Source: Caldicellulosiruptor morganii
GTDB lineage: Bacteria > Bacillota > Thermoanaerobacteria > Caldicellulosiruptorales > Caldicellulosiruptoraceae
Direction: 5' to 3'
Assembly: GCF_026810225.1 (NCBI RefSeq)
Contig: NZ_CP113865.1
Span: 2,361,501-2,425,500 of the forward strand
DNA: 64,000 nt
Position numbers and translations under genes: made by a program. Positions 34,341-41,064 of the stretch are shown here, one piece after another (position 1 is the first letter of the stretch; each line of letters opens with the position of its first letter). The notes under the pieces were generated by a model that was given only the letters and a program-made list of their open reading frames with translations, was not told the origin of the DNA and searched no databases.

Positions 34341-35987
34341 CTATTTGATATTCGGGTCTGGTTTTGCATACATAATTTTTGCGTTTGGATAAAAATTGCT
34401 GTTTGAAGGATTAACTGAACACCAGTATGCCATATTCATACTTCCAAAACGGTTAACATACCACATATATACATCTCCATACCGCTTTACAATACCATCC
34501 GGTGGAAGTTTAACATTATTCGATGTATAATACTTAAAATCCTTTTTAACCTCTGCCAGATATGCCTTTGGTACTACCGGCGTAACCCAACCTACTGGAA
34601 AGTTCACAATATTAAATCCCTTATCTTCCCACGGTATCAAATGCAACCTTCCATAAGGTAAATAAAACTCTAATCCAGCGAAAGAATATACTACAAATGA
34701 ATTACCAATTCTATTATTCCAAAATTTTGTCCAATAATATTTTTCTACAGGGTCATTCATAATCTCTTTAATCAACGCCAGCAGTTTCAACTTGTCCATC
34801 CTGAATGTTATTTTAGGTTCAGAAAATACAGGTACATCACCACTTTTCAGTTTGTTATATACACTTTTATTGTAAATACTCATTCGCGGTTTATAATCCT
34901 TTTTATAATCATCCCACAAGTAAACTATTCCTGTGTTCATATCAACATAGTCTCTTAACTGCCAGACAAACTCATCATATACATCCCGCTTTGACTTATC
35001 GAACACTCTTGTGATTAACTGGACGGCATCAGAGCGTGTGAGCATCTTTGCAGGGTTAAATCGCACCTTTGCAACAAACAGTGGCGACATCTCAGGAGTG
35101 ATAATGCCAAGGTCGGCAAGTCTGAGCATTGGTTCTCTGTAGAGCTGCGGGATTTTAGTGTAGTCATCAGCCATCTGTGCAAACCTCGTGTAATCTAAAG
35201 CAAACCTGCGCGGATAGTTCTTGATATACTCCTCTAAGTACTTGTTACGACGTAAGTCATACGCCAAATTCCATTTCGTTCCTCCAAAGTCTATTGCATA
35301 TTTTGTATCAGGGGATAAAAGAGAATTCTTTATTCCGTTCTCAAAAGGTAAGCAATAATAATAGGACTTCGTTGCTGGGTCATATTTGATATACCCGCCC
35401 TCAGTTTTTGGTGCTACTTTCAGTTTATCAGGATTCTTTTTAGCAAAGTCATATAAGAATTTTTCAAAATCGTCACGCATGATATAGCCTTTTAGCGTGT
35501 CCCATACATATTTGGTTTCTCTTGTTCCATCGGCATAGTAGTTGTCAATCACAAGCAAGTCAGCCCAGTACATAACAAAGTTAAGATTTGTTAAAAAGTC
35601 ATACAGGTAACCTCTGCCTCTTATGGTCAAATCCCATGGCGTGAGTATCTCTGCTTTGACTGGTATATTCTTGTTTTTCAGCTCTGGCACGCTATTTATT
35701 AACTTCCACACAATATAGCTTGCCTGAGCTCTTGTTAGTGGCTTGTCCTTTTTAACCTCAGCAGGTATCAAACCCATAGAAACAGCTTTGCCCCAGTAGT
35801 CAGCAATGCCATTGGGTTTGACTTTTGCACCCATCAAAAGCGATGTGACAAACTCTCCTGCTGTAATGTATTGGACTTTGTTTGATACTGCCTGCACTGT
35901 TTTGGAAATTGTCCCTGCATGTGCTACTGGGAAGGCAAAACTTAAAAGCAGGCTTATAATTGCTATAAAGCTCAAAAGTTTTCTCAT
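34341..35987 (-). CDS. Secreted SLH-like surface protein (intact paralog)
   Basis: 548 residues with a signal peptide (LLSFIAIISLLLSFAFPVAHA). SLH-like stretches at about 40-105 (TAGEFVTSLLMGAKV...GLIPAEV...PLTRAQASYIVWKLIN) and about 290-345 (YREPMLRLADLGIITPEM...MLTRSDAVQLITRVFDKSKRDVYDEF) flank and follow a unique region. It is paralogous with the broken 25351-27330 gene, but lacks the lipobox and about 80 central residues. SLH-type segments suggest attachment to the cell wall. No enzyme motif visible; specific to this lineage as far as I can judge. Confidence 0.7.
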   Translation of the reverse strand: MRKLLSFIAIISLLLSFAFPVAHAGTISKTVQAVSNKVQYITAGEFVTSLLMGAKVKPNGIADYWGKAVSMGLIPAEVKKDKPLTRAQASYIVWKLINSVPELKNKNIPVKAEILTPWDLTIRGRGYLYDFLTNLNFVMYWADLLVIDNYYADGTRETKYVWDTLKGYIMRDDFEKFLYDFAKKNPDKLKVAPKTEGGYIKYDPATKSYYYCLPFENGIKNSLLSPDTKYAIDFGGTKWNLAYDLRRNKYLEEYIKNYPRRFALDYTRFAQMADDYTKIPQLYREPMLRLADLGIITPEMSPLFVAKVRFNPAKMLTRSDAVQLITRVFDKSKRDVYDEFVWQLRDYVDMNTGIVYLWDDYKKDYKPRMSIYNKSVYNKLKSGDVPVFSEPKITFRMDKLKLLALIKEIMNDPVEKYYWTKFWNNRIGNSFVVYSFAGLEFYLPYGRLHLIPWEDKGFNIVNFPVGWVTPVVPKAYLAEVKKDFKYYTSNNVKLPPDGIVKRYGDVYMWYVNRFGSMNMAYWCSVNPSNSNFYPNAKIMYAKPDPNIK

Positions 35988-36077
35988 GACTAAATCAACT
36001 TCTTTTTGCTAAAGTTTTTTCTCAATATAGTTATACCATGATTTTCAAAAAAACTACACAGAATTTTGAAGCTCTCA

Positions 36078-36297
36078 CAAATACAAAAAGCCACGACTGG
36101 ACAAGCAGCTTTGAATAAGCTACCTTAAAAACCAATCGTGGCTTTACTCCCCTTCTTTTCGCTACTTTTTTGCGTTTTACTCTCTGCCACTTTTTACTTT
36201 TGCAGAAAATTTGACATTCTTTATAAACAGCTAATTTATACACTTCTAGCAATCATTTTCTTGAGTATATTATACCATTGTGGCTTTAAAATTTCAA
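36078..36297 (-). ncRNA. Family I RNA unit, copy C
   Basis: TTGAAA (36292-36297), 17 bp, TATAAT (36269-36274). About 185-nt transcript with the conserved GAAGTGTATAAATTAGC/GAATGTC leader and terminal stem (36132-36145 with 36085-36100), then TTTTTG. It is placed 90 bp before the surface-protein gene, with a separate -10-like GGTATAACTATATTG in between. Copies A1 and C are nearly identical over 220 bp. Confidence 0.7.
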
Positions 36298-36314
36298 CAG
36301 CAAAATAGGGATAC

Positions 36315-36527
36315 TTAGAAGACATTTAATACTGCCACCTCTATAGTAGTTATCAATGGTGGCATTTGTGGTTTTTGTATTTCTTCCCCTTCATAATAGA
36401 GTTCAAGAGCTTCTTTCAGGTTTGCTATTGCTTCTTCAATAGTTTTTCCCTGCAAGGCTACACTGTTTTCCACACATTTAGCTACATACCAGTTGTCCTC
36501 TTTGTTTACTACCACTGTAAACACCAT
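36315..36527 (-). CDS. HicB-like antitoxin without HicA
   Basis: 70 residues: FTVVVNKEDNWYVAKCVENS, then GKTIEEAIANLKEALELYYEG, the partial RNase-H-like fold of HicB proteins. No C-terminal DNA-binding tail and no hicA frame beside it. ATG 36527 follows AAAGGTG; a TATAAT with TGn extension lies at 36567-36572. Confidence 0.8.
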   Translation of the reverse strand: MVFTVVVNKEDNWYVAKCVENSVALQGKTIEEAIANLKEALELYYEGEEIQKPQMPPLITTIEVAVLNVF

Positions 36528-36582
36528 CACAAAATCACCTTTTAAAAATTTTTGCTTACATCTCTTATTATACCACACAAAA

Positions 36583-36700
36583 AACAAAAACCACAGCTCA
36601 AAAGCTGTGGTAGTTTTTATTTTTTATATTTTTGTTGACAGGTTTTAAGTGCACTTTTCCTAACTATTTTTATTATACACCCTGTTTGCAGGTTTTGCAA
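36583..36700 (-). ncRNA. Family II unit, copy G: promoter, leader, terminator
   Basis: TTGCAA (36695-36700), 17 bp, TATAAT (36672-36677), leader with TTTAAAACCTGTC and ACAAAAATATAAAAAATAAA, ending in ACCACAGCT/AGCTGTGGT and TTTTTGTTTTTT. A second promoter for hicB follows, so the unit is transcriptionally self-contained (about 80 nt). Confidence 0.65.
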
Positions 36701-36719
36701 TAGTGGTTTGAACAGAAAT

Positions 36720-36965
36720 TCTAATGGTTTCTAATACTCAAAAAATCTTATCTTTTGCAGTTCCCTTCTGGCTGAGGGTGATTCTGCAAATTCAGTATTC
36801 TCAAAATTTTTGAGATACTGCCAAACCCCAAAAAGAGCTTTGAAGCCAACCTGAATGTGCTTGAGGCTGTTGTCTTTTTCTGTTCTCTGCTATGAAAACG
36901 TTTCCATAAGGGTTCTATGTTGCAATTGCCCCAGTAGGTGTTTCTGCAGCTAAACTTTTTTATAC
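36720..36965 (-). ncRNA. Diverged second copy of the structured RNA candidate
   Basis: Ordered elements are shared with 30920-31250 on the minus strand: CTACTGGGG, then a palindrome centred on AACG (36890-36907, TATGAAAACGTTTCCATA on the plus strand), then AGCCTC, CTTCAAAGC, AAAAGATAA, and a common tail leading into a family II promoter. An added hairpin is CAGTAT...ATACTG (36793-36820). Sequence identity is patchy, so homology is inferred from order and the conserved tail. Confidence 0.4.
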
Positions 36966-37064
36966 TACTGCTTTTCTTCTAATTCCTTGACGATTTTGCC
37001 AACTCTTCTAAAGTTTTTTAAGTTCTTTTAAAAACTCAATTTGTTGTTTATCAGGCATATACAT
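36965..37064 (-). pseudogene. Small helical-protein gene remnant
   Basis: AAAAGGAGATGATGT precedes ATG; the frame reads MYMPDKQQIEFLKELKKL and stops, but adjacent frames continue EELAK then IVKELEEKQ. Two single-base shifts would restore a charged helical protein of about 33 residues. It is short, so this is tentative. Confidence 0.35.
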
Positions 37065-37099
37065 CATCTCCTTTTTAATTTTCTACAGATTAGTCGTTT

Positions 37100-37438
37100 C
37101 TACAACCCCAGTAGAATCTTTATTTTCTCTTCCAGTTCCTTCATTTTTACTTCTGGAAGTTGACCTATCTTTTTGACAAGTCTTTCTTTTGAGATTGAGC
37201 GTATATCTTCAGGTTTTGCAAATGATACTTCTGCAAGTCCGCTGTTTTCGGGCTGTATTTCTACATGCAGCGGTATATTTTTATTCTTGCTTGTGATTGG
37301 TACAACAACCACCAGCTCAGCAGCACATGAATTGAATTCGTCCACTGAAATTATCACTGCTGGACGAACACCACTCTGTTCATGTCCTCTTGTTGGATTT
37401 AAATCTACAAGCCATATTTCTCCTCTTTTGGCATTCAT
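37100..37438 (-). CDS. mazF: MazF/PemK-family mRNA interferase toxin
   Basis: 112 residues: KRGEIWLVDLNPTRGHEQSGVRPAVIIS at the N-terminus (conserved G-E-I-W and RP-V-I), VVPITSK and the C-terminal DIRSISKERL. The family cleaves mRNA at short motifs. It overlaps the antitoxin gene by 4 bp and the MazF fold is complete. Confidence 0.93.
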   Translation of the reverse strand: MNAKRGEIWLVDLNPTRGHEQSGVRPAVIISVDEFNSCAAELVVVVPITSKNKNIPLHVEIQPENSGLAEVSFAKPEDIRSISKERLVKKIGQLPEVKMKELEEKIKILLGL

Positions 37439-37686
37439 TGCTCAATCCCATCCTGCAACGTGTTTTCCCAAAGCTTCCTTTCTTCAATTTCCTCCTGCCA
37501 GAGCTTCTTGTTTTCTTTAAGAGCAGCAAAAGCTTCTTGAGTTTTAGAGAGCATGACTTTCCTTTTGTACTCTTTAAGAGCTTCCTGAATTATCTTTTGC
37601 ATTGGTTGATTGAGCTCCGAAGCCAGTTTCTTTAAGCCTTCATACGTTTCAACATCCACTCTTACCGTTGTTGTTTTGTTTAGCAT
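37435..37686 (-). CDS. Ribbon-helix-helix antitoxin of MazF
   Basis: 83 residues: TTVRVDVETYEGLKKLASEL forms a ribbon-helix-helix DNA-binding start, followed by a charged helical tail (EERKLWENTLQDGIEQ) that would wrap the toxin. The ATG follows CTGGAGATG. Antitoxin-first order and overlap are typical of type II modules. Confidence 0.85.
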   Translation of the reverse strand: MLNKTTTVRVDVETYEGLKKLASELNQPMQKIIQEALKEYKRKVMLSKTQEAFAALKENKKLWQEEIEERKLWENTLQDGIEQ

Positions 37687-37722
37687 ACAATCATCTCCAG
37701 TAGATTGTTTTGTCTACTTAAT

Positions 37723-37752
37723 AGTATACCATGTTAGGATGAGTTTTTGCAA
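37723..37752 (-). promoter_or_regulatory. Promoter of the MazEF operon
   Basis: TTGCAA (37747-37752), 18 bp, TATACT (37723-37728) with TGG extension, about 40 bp before the antitoxin ATG. Confidence 0.6.
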
Positions 37753-37904
37753 ACAAATTTTTTGCACTTTTCTACAATGGTTTCTCAAAAACTCCTTGTA
37801 CCAGCTTTTTGAAAAAGCTACACAAAACTTTTTAAAGAAAAAAGACCAGCTGCTGGGGAGGGTCCCATTTTTGTTTTGCGGAACTTTTTACGTTGGTGTT
37901 TTAA

Positions 37905-37978
37905 AAAAAAAACAAAAACCGCAGGCTTTAAAAACCTGCGGTGTGCTTGCATTTATTTTTTATATTTTTGAGACCTAA
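37905..37978 (-). repeat. Family II 3' half, copy H, with terminator
   Basis: CAAAAATATAAAAAATAAA matches copy G, then CCGCAGG...CCTGCGG with TTTTTGTTTTTTTTTT, a very strong terminator on the minus strand. The promoter half is missing: the unit starts right where the kinase fragment ends (about 37985), marking a recombination joint. Confidence 0.6.
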
Positions 37979-37986
37979 CAAATGTC

Positions 37987-38351
37987 TTAAATTTCTTTTA
38001 CATATTTCCCTTCCTGATTTACTATTTCATTCAAAAAACCTTCCCTGATCTGTCCATCATCTTCATATGGCACATCTCCCTGCAACTTTGAAAAAAAAAT
38101 ATACCTGCTTGCTCTTGTTTATAATTTGAACTGACTGAACAATTTCCTTTGTTGATATATACTGGCTTATCTTTGTCAGGATATTATTGTACAGAAAAGA
38201 ATCCTGATGATCGGTATATCTTGCAAAAGTCTTTCCAATGTCTGATATAAAGCTATCGTCCATTATAAAGTCGTATTTTATGCTATTGAGCTCATCAAGA
38301 TAACTTTGAACCTCCTGCACAGCATTTTTGAAAAGAACCTGGTTATAAAGA
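37987..38351 (-). pseudogene. Internal fragment of a YesM-type sensor kinase, frameshifted
   Basis: LYNQVLFKNAVQEVQSYLDEL...FARYTDHQDSFLYNNILTKIS...QVYF is typical of the extracytoplasmic region of YesM-like kinases. At a nine-base A/T run (38091-38099) the frame shifts; the neighbouring frame continues SKLQGDVPYEDDGQIREGFLNEIVNQEGKYV. The left side is cut by family II copy H, the right by the IS605 element. Its N-terminus is probably the fragment at 40803-40976. Confidence 0.65.
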
Positions 38352-38480
38352 GTGAACTACCATCCACCTGAAGAGGTGGAGGCTTCCTGCTTCATCGACC
38401 AGACTTGCCACCATGGTCTTATCCATGATGGTAGAGGTCCAGATCTTCACAGGCGTAAATTCGGGTGGTCTCCACCCTAT

Positions 38481-39602
38481 TTACCTCTTTATACATCTAT
38501 ATCCATAGTCTCTTAAGTTCTTTCCTGCGTTCTCGTCCCTGTCATGAACTTCTCCACATTCAGGACATCTCCATACCCTATCTTTCAATTCCAACTCTTT
38601 ATAAATATGTCCACACTTGCTGCACATTTTTGACGATGAAAATGTCATATCTGCTTCTATTATTTCCCTTCCATACCACTCTGCCTTGTACTCCAGAAAA
38701 TCTATAAACTTTGCAAAGCTGCTGTCCAGAACATGCTTCGAAAGCTTTGTCCTTGACAACCCATTTACATTCAAACTCTCAACCACCACGACTTGGATCT
38801 CATCTATGATGGCTTTCGATAACTTGTGTAAAAAATCTTCTCTTGCATTTTTTACATACTCATGCTCTTTTGCAAGCCTTTCTCTTGCCTTCTCCCAATT
38901 CTTAGAACCTTTTTCCTTTCTCGCAAGCTGCCTCTGTAACCTTTTAAGCTTCTTTTCAGCTTTGATTAGATACCTCGGATATTCAATCTTCAAACATTTC
39001 TTATCATTTACAACTGTTGCAAAACTTTTCAAACCCAGGTCTATCCCACAAATAAAATTCTGTGGCTCTTTAACTTTATTCCTCGGGTCATCCACATCTA
39101 CAAGTATGCTCACATAATACATGCCTGCTTTGGTTTTAACAACTGTTGCTGATTTTATCCTCCCCTCAAATCTTCTGTGAAATTCCGCTTTTATTCCACT
39201 TTTTATCTTCGGCAGGTACAAAAGCCCTTTTTCAAAATCCACCCTGATTGTCTCATTTCCACTTTTAGTCTTCTGATTATTTGTGGTGTATGACTGTTTG
39301 TCTTTCTTCCTCTTGAACTTCGGAAGTCTAAAATGTTTGGAATTTTTGAAATGATTCCTAAATGCTTTCTCTTGCTGAAGCTAAACATTTGCAAGAGCAA
39401 GACTATCAACTTCTTTTAAAAAAGGGTACTGCTTTTTGTACTTTGCTGGAGTTATCCTTGGAATATTCCCTTCCTGTCTTAATGCTTCAAGCTTTTCTTC
39501 CAGCATCATGTTTCATACAAATCTGCAACAGCCAAAGGTCTTTTTAAAAAATTCTTTTTGCTCCTTGTTCGGATATATACGATACTTGTATGCTTTCAGC
39601 AT
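38481..39602 (-). pseudogene. tnpB: TnpB nuclease homolog inactivated by two nonsense codons
   Basis: ATG 39602 overlaps the tnpA stop. The frame reads MLKAYKYRIYPNKEQKEFF, hits TGA at 39513-39515 where family members have Trp (RFV-stop-NMML), then TAG at 39381-39383 in place of Gln (ANV-stop-LQQEKAF), then runs clean to 38481. The nuclease core is intact: GIDLGLKSFATV, VVVESLNVNGLS, CSKCG...CPEC and DRDENAGKN. GTG 39242 could start a core-only protein, but without the N-terminal RNA-binding region. Confidence 0.88.
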
Positions 39603-40003
39603 TTTCTTTTTTCACCCTGGCTTTCAATATACCTTTTAATTACTTCAACTGAAGCACCACTATTTATAATAAGACAATAACTTCTTGACCAAAAATATTC
39701 CTTCCAAAGCTTTTGCTTGATTTCAGGAAATTCTTTTTTTATAAGCCTTGATGAGGCACTTTTATAAGCATTTATGAACTTAGAAAGCGGTGTTGTAGGA
39801 GTTGCCTTGAATAAAACATGAATGTGGTCTTTATCATGGTTCCACTCAATCAGGGTTATGTTGTAATTTGGTTGAATATACTCAAAAATTTCTTTCAATC
39901 TTTTTGAAATTCTATCATCTATTACATTTCTTCTATATTTTGTTACCAAAATCAAATGGTAGTATAGTAGAAATACTGAATGTTTATTAGTATCAAACTT
40001 CAT
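39596..40003 (-). CDS. tnpA: TnpA, Y1 HUH transposase of IS200/IS605
   Basis: About 135 residues: LVTKYRRNV, the HUH motif HIHVLFKA, and the catalytic Tyr in VIKRYIESQ. These enzymes excise and insert single-stranded DNA using end hairpins. The frame is intact; ATG 40003 follows GGTGATAAC. It is the only intact transposase in the window and could mobilise both copies, since their ends match. Confidence 0.92.
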   Translation of the reverse strand: MKFDTNKHSVFLLYYHLILVTKYRRNVIDDRISKRLKEIFEYIQPNYNITLIEWNHDKDHIHVLFKATPTTPLSKFINAYKSASSRLIKKEFPEIKQKLWKEYFWSRSYCLIINSGASVEVIKRYIESQGEKRKC

Positions 40004-40090
40004 TGTTATCACCAGTTTTATTATATACCAAAACTAATTATTTATCAATCGCAATTCATCTCCATCTTACAGAAGATGAAGACTTCTTGC

Positions 40091-40305
40091 AAAATGTAGG
40101 TTAAAATTAACTCTTTAACTTTGCTTGCTGGTTCTTGATCTTTTATTCCAGCTGAGTAGAATATCGCACCTATTTCTATTAATTTTTTCGTTCGCTTTTT
40201 TCGCTCTTGTTCTTTCAGTTTGTTCTGTATAAGCTGTTTTTGTGCTTTTAATTGTGAAATTTTTTCATCAATGTTTTTTAGTTTTTCTTCAAGATTTTTA
40301 GCCAT
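40091..40305 (-). pseudogene. TraD/Mob-like small protein, 3' end cut by IS605 element
   Basis: KNLEEKLKNIDEKISQLKAQ coiled coil followed by ERKKRTKKLIEIGAIFYSAG, the short motif found in mobilisation accessory proteins of the TraD type (R.R.LI.IGA). After EPASKVKELILTYIL the frame enters the transposon end. The ATG overlaps no other gene; the decayed frame lies just upstream. Confidence 0.5.
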
Positions 40306-40320
40306 TTTCTACACCTGCTC

Positions 40321-40787
40321 TTATCGAGTATGCTTTTTTACTTTCACATTTTTGCTTTCAGCTTTTTGCAGTGCATTTTCGATTATGTTTTCAACTTTTT
40401 TGCCTTCTTTTTCAATCAATGCTTTGTCTTTTTCGTTCAACATTTCTTTAGCTTTTGATTGTAGCTCTTTAATTTCTCCTTCGTATTCTTCTCTTACAAC
40501 ATTTCTACAAACTTTGACTCGTTTTCGGCAATTAAATCTAGAAGTGTGACGTACACGGTGTAAGCTCTTTCAATGGTGTCCTTATTTCCGCTGTATGCTT
40601 CATCTCTTTCTTTTGCAAGGGCAGCCTTCATTTTTTTTTAGTTTTTCAATTTTTTCTGCTCTTTATCTTCGATGTCTGAGTTTTCAATGTTAATAAGTAT
40701 ATTTGTAAGTTTACCCAAGAGGCCGCATATTAAGTCAATGCCAACTTCGTTTCTGATATCCTCTCGAATAGTTTTTATATCGCTCAT
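40321..40787 (-). pseudogene. Decayed coiled-coil gene in the mobilisation-like cluster
   Basis: AAAGGAGGTAG precedes ATG 40787 (SDIKTIREDIRNEVGIDLIC). The frame stops early, then resumes in other frames: KKMKAALAKERDEAYSGNKD, then VREEYEGEIKELQSKAKE...KVKKHTR with stop at 40321. At least two frameshifts, near A-runs. The restored protein is about 150 residues, mostly helical; no family assigned. It immediately precedes the TraD/Mob-like gene. Confidence 0.5.
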
Positions 40788-40802
40788 CTTCGTCTACCTC
40801 CT

Positions 40803-40976
40803 TTAGTTTAATAATATCACTTTTGAGTTAAATTTTTTAAGCGTTGAGTTTCTCAAAGAAGTATAGGAAAAAACAAATATAAAGGACATAGGAATAGCTA
40901 TCAAAAATACAAAAGCTATCAGAAGCTTATTTTTAAGCTTTATGTCATTCCACTTTGCAAAAAGCCTTGAAAGCAT
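40803..40976 (-). pseudogene. N-terminal fragment of a YesM-type sensor kinase
   Basis: ATG 40976 (GGAGAGAG upstream) starts LSRLFAKWNDIKLKNKLLIA with a membrane helix FVFLIAIPMSFIFVFSY and SLRNSTLKKF, the typical start of YesM-like kinases (compare the intact one at 51330-53153). It ends after about 57 codons, where island sequence begins. It lies directly downstream of the GH161 phosphorylase, so a second two-component system once sat here. Confidence 0.7.
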
Positions 40977-41005
40977 CTTTATCTCTCTCCTGAATCCAAA
41001 ATGTC

Positions 41006-41058
41006 AAAAAAGACTACACCACCGCTTTTTAAAAAACAGGGGCAGTGTAGTCTTTTTT
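41006..41058 (-). terminator. Terminator of the phosphorylase gene
   Basis: AAAAAAGACTACAC and GTGTAGTCTTTTTT form a 14-bp stem around a 25-nt loop just past the phosphorylase stop; the T-run follows on both strands. Confidence 0.8.
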
Positions 41059-41064
41059 GTTAAA

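Larger units (their letters stand above)
38352..40090 (-). mobile_element. IS200/IS605-family element, copy 2 (tnpA plus dead tnpB)
   Basis: A 1.74-kb element with the same ends as copy 1: right end 38352-38386 (identical over 35 bp, hairpin CCACCT-GAAG-AGGTGG), left end 40051-40090 (stem with one changed base). tnpA and tnpB overlap as ATGCTGA. It sits inside the sensor-kinase/mobilisation debris. Confidence 0.88.

Noticed and set aside
25351-35987. Identification of the surface proteins as tapirins
   Set aside because: Size and lineage would fit, but I see SLH-like stretches and no type IV pilus genes nearby, and I cannot confirm sequence similarity without a search.
29966-36700. Type III toxin-antitoxin (ToxIN-like) for family II units
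   Set aside because: There is a short RNA with terminator before some toxin-like genes, but no tandem repeats inside the RNA and no ToxN-like protein; the toxins nearby are PIN and MazF.
27500-37980. CRISPR array made of the repeated elements
   Set aside because: Repeats are 80-220 bp, far apart and irregular, with promoters and terminators; no cas genes and no short regular spacers.
25447-39515. Recoding of TGA/TAG as sense codons
   Set aside because: All three stop codons occur as mutations (TGA, TAG, TAA), they are limited to island genes and transposon genes, and intact genes in the window end normally at the same codons. No selenocysteine-type stem or suppressor evidence is seen.
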